A DNA stretch of 64,000 nt from Trifolium pratense (GCF_020283565.1 NC_060065.1:44194409-44258408); one strand, 5' to 3'. Counted from the stretch's first letter, positions 50,102 to 62,718 are shown. The notes: generated by a model from the letters alone, not told the origin. A program made the numbers and translations.

Positions 50102-51452
50102 AAAATTTGAAAATTTTTGTTTGGATTTATTTTAATTTGTTTTTATTTCAATACTTGATCACAGAATTTGAGTTGTGAATGCTTCTAGAAGGCTGCCAGC
50201 CTACACACAGATTCATGGTAGAGGGAGTTGGAGGAAGATGACAAAAGGGTGAGTTAGACTTAGAGGAGAATGAGGTGGAAAGTGAGTGCTTTAAGGCAAA
50301 GCTTAAGTAAAGACAAATAAAATGTAGAAATATAAATAGAGTTGTGTGGTGGGACAATTTAGTGTATCTTTGATTTTTGACAACAATTGTTAAGGTAGTT
50401 TTGCTTAATTACAAAAGTGGTATAGTATATATGTCTCAATATTTTTAGTCAAAGAAAAAAACAATTCATACAACTTGCATAATTAGTTGCTATCAAAGCA
50501 AAAAAAATGAAGCAGCTTTCTTTATGTCTTGTGACACTTACAACTTAGAACCAATGAACCTTCCTATCTACAGCCGTAAAATTTTGAATTCACATTCATG
50601 CAGCGTTGATCTAACAACCATTTTATAGACCAAGTCTGTGAAACTTTCAATCATTATCAAATGTATCCAATTCACACTGCATAACTGCTTTGTTGAGTAT
50701 GACTTATAATTAATAAGCGGATAGAGTCTCTCTCGCTTGCATGCCCTTGGGCCTGGTCGAAACATTTGCTGTCAGGGAGACTGATGTGCGGGGACAAAGC
50801 TCCCTTGGTACGATTCAAGTGTAATGTTGTAATCTAAACTATTAACTATAGTATTTAAATACAAATTGTATACTGTAAATCCTAATCTTTCATCGATAAT
50901 ATAAAGAAAATGCAGGTGCTCTACAATCAGAGACGAGAAAAATTAGCCGAAGTTCGTTATCAAATATCATTGTTTACTCCTTACTCTTTTGGTCCCTCTA
51001 ATGTACACATGATGTGATATACATACATCCTCCAAATAAACAGAATAATTGAAGTGCTTTTAACCTCATCCGAAATATATCTGAAGCCAAACTGGTAGAG
51101 AAATCTCATTGCTTTCTTACAATGTATCAAATCTCATTTGATTTTATTAACATGAACACAATTTTCAAAAGAAAACATTTTAAGTACTTCTAAGAAATCT
51201 GATACAGGAAAAACAAAATAAAGAACCTTATTCTTCACAAAGAAATGCATCAAAGAGAAATTTATTAGAATTGAAGCACACACTCAAATAAAGCAAAACA
51301 AAGATCAAGCCTCATTAGTCACATTCACATTCACATTGCAATTATTCATAACAGAATGTAACAGAATGACCACATTAACAAGCCAAGTTTCATGATTCCC
51401 TATGAACATCCAAACCAAAACCATTGTCACATTTATCCTAAGCCCTAAACAT

Positions 51453-53584
51453 CTAAATTGTTTCTAAATGTTCTCTGAACACCTTCAAGATATTAGAAAA
51501 AGTAACAATGCCAACTAAGCTGCAATCATCTTCAATAACCCACAGGTAGTTAACTCTATGAGCAATTGCTTGAATCATCACAGCAATCAAGGAGCTCTTG
51601 GGATGACACACAATAGCCTCTGCCTTCCTCACATATCTAGCTGAGTAGCTTGATGACCTTGCATATTTTCCCGACCTCGCCGAAGTCCTCGACGGACTAT
51701 CCTCATCAGAGGAAGAGGAAGCTGACACATCACCAGTCAAGGAAGTCAAAATTGTAAACTCTTGCAGCAATTTTTCCAAATTCTTCTCATTCAACCTTGC
51801 CTTGACAAGTCTCACTAGATCTTCTGGTGGGCCACCACAGTCAATGTAGGCCATCAAGTCCCCTGCAGACAAAGTTGTGATCGCGGCCGCAACCGTCTCA
51901 TCACAACAAGCAAGTGTGAAAGGGGATATCTCACCAATGAATTCCCCATCACTGTCGACAACTGCAACAGATGTCTGTTGTGCGAGGGACTTTGAGATGG
52001 CTTCAACAGCCGAAGATGCAGGGGAATAGTAATCAATGGCGAGCACATCAGAGCTGATGATATCGAGAGCATCGATGGAGCATGCAGGGAGTGGAGTGAA
52101 GAGGCCGATGGAACCAAGCAGGAACCTGATCACGTCCTCTTGTGTTAACCAGCAGAATTCAGCACCGTTATGGCTATTGATTGTTGATGATTTCAGCAGT
52201 TGTTTTCTCCTTGAAACGCCGCTTCTTTTTGTTTGCAAAATTGGCACCACAATATTCTGTGCTCCCTGGAGTATCAGATCAATGGCTTCCAACAAGCTGA
52301 AACATCGAAATAACAAGAGGGTTTAAACTTAAATTCAAACTTGATCACACTAAAAGTCTAAAAATTTCAATGCAACTTGATCACACTTAAAATATTCTGA
52401 GAGGACCAATCTCACCACCCACTTGCGGGGGGGCCCATTTAAAGCTAGAGTTTTTTGACACCGTATGGACTAGCCCACCGAAATTGATACCAGGAGGAAC
52501 CTAACCTGAGACCTTGAGAGGAGCACACTCCAAGGTCTCAATCCAACACCACACCAACCCAAGTGGGTTAAATTCATATTCAAATTAAAGGGCTATATTC
52601 TTTTTTCCATCAAAATCAAACACTTCTAGATCCAAAACTACAACAATTATCAAATCCCCCCAAAATAAATTTGAAATTCAGCCCCAACATTATAATAATT
52701 TTTTTTCTAAATGAATAAATCAACCCCAACATTATAAAACAAAAAAATCAGATCTTCAAACAATTATTCGATCGTCTAATCTAAATCAATATAAGAGCTT
52801 ATTTCAAGCTAATGTGACAAATGTGTAATTTAGAGACCATCTGATCTCAAATTAATAACCGAGGTTATTTACTAAGTTTAATTATCTATAATTGTGTAAT
52901 GTATTCTTTCTCTGGTCTAGTAACCTAGTGGCTAGACTCACATACTACAATAATGTGATATCCAAAATCCAGATTTGGAACTTCGACTCCTCCAATAATA
53001 TTCCTAGTTGCTATCAGTAATGTCCTAAGTCGCCACCAACCGAGCTACTCTTGTGGGACAATTGTGTGATGTACTTTTACAAAAGTGAATCTAGATCTAA
53101 ACAATCCTCAAATAATATAAAATAATTAAATAATATTTCATATTTTGTTCATCATATCATATTATCATACCTAACATTGTAACAAAAAAAAAATCATACC
53201 TAACATTATAAAATATTGCAAAAGTGAAGTAATAGTAATAAATAAATAATTAGTAAAGTACCTAGAAGAAGGTTCTAGATGGACAACAAGAGCATTAGCC
53301 TTAGACAAAACATGAGCAATGGAAGCCTTAAGAGCAGAAGAAGGACACAAAAGATTTTCCTCTTTACAAAGAAAAAGAATAACATCAACCATACAAATTT
53401 TTCCAACACATTCACAACGACCAAATTCAGAGTGGTCACAGTTCCAAACACTGACGAAACTTTCGTCGGAGTTTCGGAGGACTTCAATTGCCTCGACGAC
53501 GGTAGCCGATGTTGAAATGGACTTCAACGGCGGCTTACCGAGACAGAGTTCAGATAACTCATGTGTCAGAAAAGATACTGCCAT
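51453..53584 (-). CDS. CBSX5: CBS-domain protein, CBSX5 type
   Basis: Two exons, 53584-53262 and 52296-51453, 1167 nt, 388 residues. The N-terminus (MAVSFLTHELSELCLGKPPL) matches CBSX5-type proteins and decides the start against an upstream in-frame ATG. CBS motifs are spread through the protein; clear ones are ALVVHLEPSSRSLLEAIDLI (about 99-118), SVAVVDSDGEFIGEISP and the C-terminal LIAVMIQAIAHRVNYLWVIE with CSLVGIVTFSNIL (about 343-379). A serine-rich linker (SSSSDEDSPSRTSARSG, about 301-317) precedes the last CBS domain. CBS domains bind adenosyl ligands and act as energy sensors; CBSX1/2 regulate plastid thioredoxins, but CBSX5 has no settled role. No obvious transit peptide was judged. 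A TATA-like box lies about 125 bases upstream. Intron 1 holds two SINE-like repeats. Confidence 0.92.
52395..52570 (-). mobile_element. tRNA-like SINE in CBSX5 intron
   Basis: On the minus strand: gggttggtgtggtgttggat (A-box-like), gaccttggagtgtgctcctc, then aggttaggttcctcctggta (B-box-like) and tttcggtgggctagtccata. The spacing fits a tRNA-derived head. A different family from 39820. Confidence 0.5.
52913..53065 (+). mobile_element. SINE-like repeat in CBSX5 intron
   Basis: tctagtaacctagtggctag (A-box-like) and ttggaacttcgactcctcca (B-box-like) about 60 bases apart, followed by taagtcgccaccaaccgagc. Degenerate. Confidence 0.4.
53164..53207 (+). repeat. Micro-retroinsertion in CBSX5 intron
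   Basis: ATCATACCTAACATT occurs exactly at 53164-53178 and 53193-53207; between them GTAAC plus an A-run, 14 bases. Confidence 0.7.
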
Positions 53585-53704
53585 ACAAAGATTGGTTGCT
53601 CCGGTGAAGAAGAGGAAGAAGGCGGCGATGGAAAAGTTGAAACGTTCAAACACTCGTTTTTGTTGTGAGTGTGTTGAGAATGAATGGAAAAAGGGTGTAA
53701 AATG

Positions 53705-53717
53705 TGTGTATTTATAG
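53705..53717 (-). promoter_or_regulatory. TATA-like box of CBSX5
   Basis: CTATAAATACAC on the minus strand, about 125 bases upstream of the ATG. The consensus is good and the spacing suits a leader of about 90 bases. Confidence 0.55.
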
Positions 53718-53967
53718 AGGAAAATATAAGAGTACTGGCTTATAGGATCGTTTGGTGGGATAAGAGAAAAAAAAAATGTTAAAAGAGCTTAAATGTATTT
53801 ATTTTTTTAATTAAATACTCCCTCCGACCTTCAATCTCTAAAATGAAATAAATTCATTATTTAAATACATTAAAAAATATATTAAATACATTAATTTTTC
53901 AATATATTTAAAAACAGAATTATTTTTTATATTACCAATTAGAGAAAGTATATTTGATAACAAGTAG

Positions 53968-54014
53968 AATACATAAATTCATCTCTTGACCAAGAAAAAA
54001 TACATAAATTTATC
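53968..54014 (+). repeat. Micro-retroinsertion
   Basis: AATACATAAATTCATC (53968-53983) recurs with one mismatch at 53999-54014 around TCTTGACCAAG plus an A-run. Confidence 0.55.
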
Positions 54015-54224
54015 CATTTTATTTTAATGAATAAATAAAAATAATCCAGTTTTTTACAATATAAATTGTATACATTATTTATTCAATGAATTTGATTTAC
54101 ATTAAAAATTAAAAATTATGATTAAATATTCATATAACCAAATTGAGTGTAATATGCTTTCAAGTGGAAAGAGGAAGGGTGCGTTCTATGAAACTAGGTT
54201 GTGGGTCCTAATACCTTATTTTTT

Positions 54225-54785
54225 TTTACTCTTTTGGTGCAAGTGGGCCTCATCGCTTTACTCGCCCAACAGGCCAGACCAGACTTTGATAGGCCTGAGC
54301 TTGACCTACGGCCTATCAAATGTTATTTATTTTGGTCTGACCTGAGTCTTTTTAAAATCTGGTCTGACCTTGTAGCCTATTTAAAAGTCTGTGTTACATA
54401 AAAGTCTCTATATAATCTTTTTAAATCGGCTAAACAGGCCTTAAAAGTCTATTTCACATTTAAATTTTTATGATTTCTTCAACATTAAGAAAAAACTAAT
54501 GAAATGATTAGCACAATAATTAAAAGTTAATAAAATAACAAATATGATTAAATAATAATATTTTTTTCTTTGGCAAAAAAAAATATAAATAATAATTAAA
54601 TATAAACAGGCCGCCCTATCAGGCTTTGTTGCTTTTTTAAAAGCATGAACCTGACCTTTTTAGGTAAACAGACTTTTTTCAAAGCCTAAGCCTGACATTT
54701 TTAATAAACAGACCAGGCTAGGCCAGGCTTACACAGGCCAGGCTGAAGGCGTCTGTAGGCCGCCTAACCTATTCCCAACCCTACT
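54225..54785. mobile_element. Repeat rich in AGGCC(T)/GGCCT motifs (probable non-autonomous hAT)
   Basis: The region is dense in 'aggcct', 'caggccag', 'ggcctatcaa' and 'aagcctaagcctgac'. Its right end, read on the minus strand, begins gtagggttgggaataggtta. This matches a widespread legume hAT-type repeat. Ends and target duplication are not resolved. Confidence 0.45.
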
Positions 54786-54796
54786 CGGCCAAAAGA

Positions 54797-55678
54797 CAAT
54801 ATTTTTTTCTACCCCAACAATTATAATTTTACCCCTACAAACACATTTGTCTTCCAATTTTACACTTTTAATTGTTTGACTTTACCCCTACATTTTTTTT
54901 TTGCCACGCAAAATTTTTTTATTGTCAAAATTTCATACCGGAATACCTAAAAAAAGTGATCCGGAACATTATAATCCTAACCAAAATGAGTTTCAAACCG
55001 AAAAACTTTAATAAAGAATTTCAGGAGGATAAAATATGGAATTTCTAGAGTGCGTTGTTCAATAGATCGCAACATATCTGGTTGCTACAAAATCAATATT
55101 TGAAAGGATTTTGATAGTACCCATCAATGAGGTAGTATCAAAATCTTTGGTTGCTCTTCATGAATTTTTATACCAATTTATTGGATCCAAATCCCCTATC
55201 TCTATAGGAATTTTCACTTCCCACTTCCTTCGCCCATTTCCAATTTCTCCCCTAAATTTAATTCCGGATCATACCTAAGCCTGCCTTGATCGTAGTGAGA
55301 CACCCAGATCTCACGTTTGGAAGGTGGTGCTTCTTGGTTTCAACAAGATTTGTTGGTTGAACTTTTGAAGAGGAACGATGTGTTAAAGGGGTAATTTCAT
55401 GAGGAGCTTTAAGATTTCTGATGATTATAGCCTTCAACAACTTAAAGCTAATATGATTAATGAGGTTCTTGTTGTTATTGTTCTTAAAAATTTTCAATTT
55501 TTCAGATGTTGCAGTTTAGCCATGGTTTTGTTGTTATTGTTCTTGTTGTAATAAAAAAAATTGCGTGGCAAAAAACAAATTGTAGGGATGAAGTCAAATA
55601 ATTATAAGGGTTAAATTGGAAGAAAAAATGTGTTTGTAGGGGTAAAGGTATAATTGTTGGGATAGAAAAAAAAATTTC
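54797..55678. mobile_element. Non-autonomous relative of the Mutator-like element (882 bp)
   Basis: Flanked by a perfect 9-bp duplication GCCAAAAGA (54788-54796 and 55679-55687). Terminal inverted repeats of over 100 bases carry the same TTTTTTTCTACCCCAACAAT / TTTACCCCTACAA wording as the 18775-23647 element. Near 54937 one relic of the subterminal unit survives (cataccggaatacctaaaaa). No transposase or PMD frame. It would depend on an autonomous element for movement. Confidence 0.85.
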
Positions 55679-56754
55679 GCCAAAAGATTGCTTTACTCGG
55701 CCAAAAATAATTAATAATTTAGGATCCACTTAATTTTACTTTTTTTTTTCCCTTCATATGAATATCCATTTTCTTTTTGACTAAATACGAATATTCACTT
55801 AATTAGTTATATTTTTCGATTAATTACTTTTATTTTCATAAAAATATCTCTAAAAATAAAGACAGAATATGTACCAAAAAAATAAAAAATAAAGAGAGAA
55901 TTTTTTTGTTCTTCTAAATTTTCTAATTTATTTTTGGTTTATATGTAATTTGTTGTCCGTTTACATTTTACTCATCTATGATTTTATATATATATATATA
56001 GGCAGGGGCAGATGCAAGTTTTAGGCATTGGGGGCTTAAGCCCCCACAAGAAAATAAAAAATTCTTTTGGTAGTAGTATTATGTAATTTTTTAAGCCCCA
56101 TGGGCCATGACTTGTTCACTCATTACAAATTTAATTGTTAAATTTACAATATTTTACTACCATTAATTTCTTTCATTCTTCAAGCTTTTATATATTTTGA
56201 AACATTTTTTGTTACTATATATAATTATTATATATTTGTAGAAGTTCATAAATTTTTCATTTGTCGACAAAATATATACGGTATTCTTTCCGTCTCTAAT
56301 TATAAACCTTGTTCTATTTTTTAGTGTCTTGCACATAATCATTTTTAAAATCCAACAAACATTAATAAATGCTTTACAAAAAAAAAATCTCTATACTTAA
56401 ATGATAATTGAAAAATGTTAATTGTATTTCTCTTTTCAAAATTCAATATACACTAATGATTTCTTTACAAAAATACCTCTACCTTTTATCAAATTTACTA
56501 CTACAACCGGTAGGAGTATTTTGTATATTTGTATTGTTATTATTTAATTGACTTTGACCACACAAAAAATGGACGATGGCTAATCTTCCATCGATTCCAC
56601 TCCACCGTAGAAAGTACGTGCAAAAGACTAGATCTGACAATAATTTATCAAATAAAACACCTGATTAACATTAACTAATAATTATTATAGCTACTAATTA
56701 ATTAACCAACAAACCACTTGTACGAGAATATTATTTTCTTATGGCTAAAGAGAC

Positions 56755-56970
56755 AAATTATTAGAGAAACAAAATAAAAAAATAAAGTAGGCAAAAAGAA
56801 CCATGCAATCTGCTTATAATTAATAGTAATCTAGTTGGTACCTTTTTGTTTGATAAGGTGTTGTGGTGATTATTAACCGCTGATCGCACAAAATCGACAA
56901 GCCGGCATCTCAACATACTATATAGCATATTCTTGATCACAAGCTTTCATCAACTTGCACAATATATTTA
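56755..56970 (+). repeat. Duplicated block, copy A
   Basis: Shares with 62254-62495 the stretches ttgtggtgattattaaccgc, acaaaatcgacaagcc and gatcacaagctttcatcaac, in the same orientation. A TATA-like ACTATATAG lies inside, giving it the look of a promoter and leader, but no frame follows. Confidence 0.75.
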
Positions 56971-57465
56971 ATGTTTTTTTTCCCTAACAATAAAAAAAAA
57001 TGCTTATTAAGGTCTCTGCCTTGTCAATGTTGTCATGCTATTATAATTTGACAAATTGAATAAAAAAGAATGTATACATACTATAAGTAAAATTAGTCAT
57101 CCATTCGTCCCAAAATAAATGACCTAATGTTAACTTTGTATACTATTCATATAATTTATGCGTCGTAATTTCCGCATATCGTGGCTCCATATAGCTTCTT
57201 AGATTAAAGGTGCTACAAATTAACATGGAGCATGAATAAAATGCACAATTGTCAAGTCTTACTTAGTTTTTTTTTTCTTTTTCGAGATTCCAATACTCTC
57301 ACGATCTTCATGGACCTTAATTAGAAGATTTGAGAAAGATTTGACGAACTCACTCACATTCAGTTGTATTTTCACTTGCCTATCGCATGAGAGAAATACG
57401 TCTATCCCTAAATTCTCTTGTCATGAGACACATGCTCCATTAACAACGGTGATGCAAAAGTATTA

Positions 57466-57678
57466 AGAGTCCGTTTGGATTAGCTTATTTATCAGCTTAT
57501 GCAAACAACTTATGCAATATAAATTAGGTTTTATGTAATGTTATAAGTTCTCACTAGTGAAAATTGTAATTTTATAAGCTATTTCATCATAAACAAACTT
57601 ATAATAGTACATAAAAATTTATTTATTTGCATAAGCTGTTTGAATAAGCTAAAAAATAAACTAACTCAAACGGACCCT
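57466..57678. mobile_element. hAT-like MITE, related to 40391/40764
   Basis: agagtccgtttggattagct at the left and aactcaaacggaccct at the right; the interior cactagtgaaaattgtaatt is shared in inverted orientation with the copies near 40.5 and 40.9 kb. Confidence 0.7.
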
Positions 57679-58501
57679 AAATGTGGAAGACTCACACTTG
57701 AAAAAATGATTATTCCAATAAGTCCGGATAATCTAACTCTTCCTTTTGAACTAGGGCCAACCGCTATGAGATGAAAACCCTGCTCTTGACTTCTCCTTTT
57801 TAAGAAGATTTTCGATTCAAGGATCTAATACCAACACATATGATCCACCCTCTAACTTTCACCTAGTAAAAAACAAGGGTCTGATAACATGTTTAAGTAA
57901 TGATTTAGTTATACTCCGTCATATGTGATAGTTTTTTCTATGGCTATTAATTGTTAAATTATCGGCTTCCAACAAAGGATAATTTGCGGAGGTGTGTGGT
58001 TTTGAATTTGCGGTGGTTGATCCGAATTGAATTTGGTGCATGCAAGGCGGTTATAGAATAAAAAATTCATCTTTTTGTAAAATGTTCATTCTCAATCTCA
58101 ATTTTTGGAATTATATTTTTAGGTTGATGGAATGGTGATGGTAATGTCGGAAGATCTATTTGCTTTTCTTTCAGTGTTGTTATTTTTATCTTTCGCATAA
58201 AACTCTGAGGTCGATTTGGAGGGCCGGAATTCATGTCATCTTCTCCTCAAAGCTAAGAAATTGTAGATTCAATTAAAAATATATCTTTTAAAAGATGAAT
58301 CTTTTAAGAAATAAGAAATTGGTAAAATGATGTTTGGCTAAAAGTTGAAAGTTTGAACTTATTTTATGACTGTTTTATTGACCCTATAAAATGAGTGTAG
58401 TATACTAACTTATACATTACTTACTTGTATCCACCCACATTTAAATCCAACAATATCATAGCACATGTGTTATTAATTAACGTAAATAAGTGTTAGTAAT
58501 G

Positions 58502-58544
58502 AACTTCTCAAGTAATTTTCGTTAAAAAAACTTCTTAAGTAATT
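58502..58544 (+). repeat. Micro-retroinsertion
   Basis: AACTTCTCAAGTAATT (58502-58517) recurs with one mismatch at 58529-58544 around TTCGTT plus an A-run. Confidence 0.55.
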
Positions 58545-59545
58545 AAAAAAAAAAAAAATTTGTTCGGTGAATAGCTGTTCACACTTTTTTGGTTTTTGTT
58601 GGTTTTTGGTTATATTGACTATAATTTCACTTTTTAAAATGACTATTAGAATTTTTTTTATCAAAAAATTATATTAGGAATTGAATTTCAATTTCTACAT
58701 ATTACATACCAACTGAACTAATATTTGTTGACACTTTGATAAATAATAGTATGTTAACAACTTCTCTATTAATGTACTCCAGCTAAGGTTCACGTTATTA
58801 TATTGATTAATTTCAACCCTTATATTTATGTACTTACGTAGTATAGTATAGTATGTAATATACTTGATGGTGATTGATGACAAACATGTTTTAAGCACGA
58901 AGCATGTACATTATATTATATGTTACTTTGTTCTCAAAAACTTTCAGATATTAATAAACGAAAATCTTATACTTTTTTAAACGGACGAAAATGTTACACT
59001 ACCTAGCATGTTTAAACAAATAGATGGCTCTAAATCTTAAACTTGCGAAGATTTGTGATAGTATATTATTTTGTTCAACTACTTGGTGTTAATATTCTAA
59101 TAAAAGTATAATTACCTGCGTGGAATATTCATACTTTTCATAATTGAAATTAACCCGAGGCAAATGTGTGTGTGAGTGTGTGCGTTTGTTATTTAAATGT
59201 GTATATAAATTATTCATATATGGCAAAAAATGTTTGATTAATTATTTATAGGAATTTAATCTCACTCACCTTCAATATGTTAAATGGACCCGATCGATAT
59301 GAAGATGTTGATGGCATACCAACTATAACTACATGCATGCGTGGAAAAAAGTATAATTAAGCTCAATCTTTTTAAAATGTTGATTTCCTCGATCTATTTA
59401 AGACTAGAAAAATAAAATATGATTGCATGCAATGTAGAGCTTAATTATAATAGTACTTTTTAAGACTAGATAAATAAACTGTCAAAAAGTTAAGATTAGA
59501 TAAATAAAATATATATGATTACATTGGATGCATATATAGCATTTA

Positions 59546-60524
59546 GGTTTTTTCTAATTAACCCTCTCATAAATTGAGGGTATATGTCCTATGCTGACGT
59601 GGCATGATGTGACACCAATTAAATTCATCCACATGTATATAAGTCAAACATAATTAATTTTTTATCAAAAAGTAATTTTAACTACTTTTATTTTTAAATT
59701 AATTATTTTTAAGTATTATATTCTATGAATTTACATTTTGATCTTAATTGCTTCTAATTTGTTTGTTTCTCCTTCAAATTGTTTTACAGTCTCAAATAAC
59801 TTTATTCTTCGCATTAAAAAAAAGCTTTCTTCTTATCGTCAAAAAACTTTCAATTCCATATTCGTTATGATTTCACCTTCAAGCTTCAGATTCGTTCTTT
59901 GTATGGAACCTTCAAGCTTCAGAAGAAATCAGAGAGTGATTAAAACATACAACAAAATAAAAAATAAAATCAATGTTACCTAGCCAAATCCGATTCTGGA
60001 ACAAACGTAGCCGATGATGGACAAGTGATTCCGGAAGAGGTGAATTAGCGTTTGAAGGTTGAAGGAAGGGTAAGAAGAAGCGGCAATTGCAGAAGAGGAG
60101 AAACAACGACGGCGACGACAATTGTAGAAGAGAAGAAGCGGTCACGGCGAAGAAGAAGACCACGACGAAGAAGAAGTGTCTTGTTGAAGGAAGGATCACA
60201 AGTGAAGTGGAAAATTGGCGGCCAATGATAAGAATGGAGAAAGAAGCAGTGAAAATTTGATAGTTGATCGTAAAATTTGGTGGTTGAAGCTTATTGTGAT
60301 GAAAATTGATGGTAAAGTGAAGCGTTTACACAAATAACCTAAAATATAATTAAAGAAAAATAGTAACCTAAAATATAATTAATTGAAAATAAAAGTAGTT
60401 AAAATTACTTTGTAGTAAAATATTATTTATATTTGATTTAGATACATGTGGATGAATTTCATTGGTGTCATATCAACATAGGGCATATGTCCTCAATTTA
60501 TGTGAGAGTAGATAAATAGTCACC
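59546..60524. mobile_element. Long-TIR element with 9-bp duplication (Mutator-like, non-autonomous)
   Basis: TAGCATTTA precedes (59537-59545) and follows (60525-60533) the element. Its ends mirror each other for about 150 bases: ctcataaattgagggtatat, acaccaattaaattcatcca, taactacttttattt versus their complements at the right. The middle 59900-60200 has a GA/CT-biased, less AT-rich stretch (agaagaagcggcaattgcag), unlike the ends, which could be captured host sequence. No transposase. Confidence 0.75.
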
Positions 60525-62253
60525 TAGCATTTATTTATTTTTGAGTCAGGAGGCAGACGGTGGTGCGGCAGTGCAGCATCTTATCTATCTGTACAAAACA
60601 TGTTCTATGATGAGCTGTGGTTGTTTCTCCGTACATTTCACAATTCACATTCAACAAATAAGTAAATGCTACTATCATCATAACTAGTACCTTTGTTGTT
60701 TATGTTATAATTTTGACATCTTGCTGCCGATCTTCAATTTTTTGGGTCTTATATATAATATGTTCCAAACACGTTTCTCATTATGAGGCTCTCCATATTC
60801 GAGTCCAGATTAATCATATTTGGTTTTTAAGAAAAAAGAGTTTCGATAATTCATAATTCAGCCATGAGGTAAATAAATTTGGATAAAAAATTGTTTTTAT
60901 CTGGAAGTAAATTTAGGTTCTTCCAAACATCTATTTTTTGATTGATAAAATGGCAGCGATTAGCCCAAACAACACCCACAATTATGATACATTTATACTC
61001 TGCACCTAATCCTATTTATTTGACCTCATGTCTGCAAATGGATTGAATTTATGGTCGATTTGAAAAGGAAATGTTAAATGAAATCAATTACAAAAATTTA
61101 ATAAATAATTTTGCATTGCAAAAAATTTAAAAAGTAAAATTTTTAGTAAATAAAATATTATTTTCAACAAATATTTCATAACTAATAACTTAAAAAAAAA
61201 TTATTTTTAAAATTCACCTCATGCCATTATTGATGTGTTTAGTTTGAGAGAAAGAAATAGAGAAGATAGAAAATTAAGTAAACCGAAAGATAAAAACATG
61301 GAAACTTCATTTTAAAATCCGATCTGGACATGACCATCTTCCCCTTTTTTCTATCGCACCTTACTCTCTCGTCGACATTTCAACAGTAATTAACCAACAC
61401 ATTAAATTTAATCTCTCCAAAAAAATTATTCAGTTTCAGTTCTTATTTATATTTTATAAACTATTTTGAGAGATTAAAAAAATAAAAAAAATAGTGATTT
61501 TGATCTAAAATAATTTAGAGATTCGACTTTAGAGATTTTTAGAAAAGTTGAATTTACTTTGTGTTTGTTTATTATAATAAAATTCACTTTTTTTAAATAA
61601 AATAATCTTTAGTTTGTTTGGATACAACTTATAAAAGTGATTTTTTTAATTACAAACAATTTTCTCCTTTTAACATTTCTTTTCTCTCTCCTCTAAAAAA
61701 AATCTATTATTTTATAAGCTACTCTTAGTAGCTTCTCATTTTTAAAATAATCTATTATTGTTTTCTGATTATTTTTAGCTTCTGATTATTTTAAAAATCT
61801 GTAACAAACAGACGCAAAACAATTAAAAGTGATTATTTTTATAAAAAAAATGATTTTTTTTTTCTAAAATAAGCTATAACAAACTGCCTCTAAGGGTCTG
61901 TTTGTTTGAGATTTAAAAAAATCATTTTCAAGAAAATCATTTTTTGTAGAGATTTTGAAAAAAAATCTAAAGCTATTTGCCGTTTGTTTACAATCATTAA
62001 AATCTATTTTTTTAAGATGGTGAGAGATAATGAATGATAAAAAAAATGAATTTTGATAAAAGCTATTGAAAATAGATTCTCATTTTGATGAAAAAAATGA
62101 TTTTTTTACTAAAATGAATTTTGAAAAAATCTGAAACAAACACAAGTAAGATAAAAATCAATTTTTTTGATAAAAAATCTGAAACAAATAGACCCTAAAA
62201 ATATTCATTTTTATAAAAACAGTTTTGAAAATAGAGACTATTCTTAAAACAAA
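60525..62253. other. Intergenic, MITE-rich, no gene seen
   Basis: Strongly AT-rich. It includes the MITE at 61893-62196 and a similar degenerate 'gtttgtttggata...aacaaactgcc' stretch at about 61606-61887. Confidence 0.45.
61893..62196. mobile_element. hAT-like MITE
   Basis: agggtctgtttgtttgagat at the left and tctgaaacaaatagaccct at the right are inverted repeats; AT-rich non-coding interior with several AAAATCATTTT-like pairs. Confidence 0.65.
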
Positions 62254-62495
62254 AATTATTAGAGAAACAAATTAAGTAAATAAAATAAACAAAAAGAACC
62301 ATGCAGTGTTCTTATAAAATGCTGATCTAGTGACACTTTTTTGTTTGATAAGGCGTTGTGGTGATTATTAACCGCTGATACAAAATCGACAAGCCAACAT
62401 CTCAACATATACTATATTCTTACTAGGAATAGAAATATATTCTCGATCACAAGCTTTCATCAACTTGCATGCTGGCTGGCTGGCACAATATATAT
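62254..62495 (+). repeat. Duplicated block, copy B
   Basis: Second copy of 56755-56970, with small insertions (ttactaggaatagaaata, and a ctggctggctgg run). The MITE at 61893 sits just upstream and the copia LTR about 220 bases downstream. Confidence 0.75.
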
Positions 62496-62718
62496 TTGAG
62501 GATGTAGACATTTCATTTAAATAAGCAGAGTGGAAAAATTAGTTTGATTTTATTAATGAACTTGAAATTTAATTGTAGTATCACATGATAACTCTCAACA
62601 AATATAATTCCCTTCTTTATGAGGGATTTATGTTGAGGATGAAATTGTCTGTCAACTATGGATTTCTCAACAGCTAGTTCAAACATGAGTAAATTCACAC
62701 TCTATATAAGACATGTTA

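Larger units (their letters stand above)
48162..51452. other. Intergenic region with a LINE fragment and a mitochondrial fragment
   Basis: No cellular gene is supported. It holds a LINE RNase H fragment (48685-48835) and a nad5 insertion (about 49967-50101). The minus-strand frame 50148-50357 looks signal-peptide-like but opens with TTG, not ATG. Confidence 0.5.
55679..59545. other. Intergenic, repeat-bearing
   Basis: No gene is supported. It includes a repeat end with gggggcttaagcccccacaa near 56028, an unexplained duplicated block (56755-56970), a MITE (57466-57678) and a micro-insertion (58502-58544). Confidence 0.45.

Noticed and set aside
50148..50357. Small secreted-peptide-like frame on the minus strand
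   Set aside because: Opens with TTG rather than ATG, has no family signature, and the hydrophobic start is easily produced by T-rich sequence.
53585..53653. Upstream ATG as the CBSX5 start
   Set aside because: The extra residues (MFERFNFSIAAFF...) are not in the family; MAVSFL fits the known N-terminus.
59912..60199. 95-residue minus-strand frame
   Set aside because: Lies in the core of a non-autonomous element and reads as low-complexity leucine/phenylalanine from GA/CT-biased DNA.
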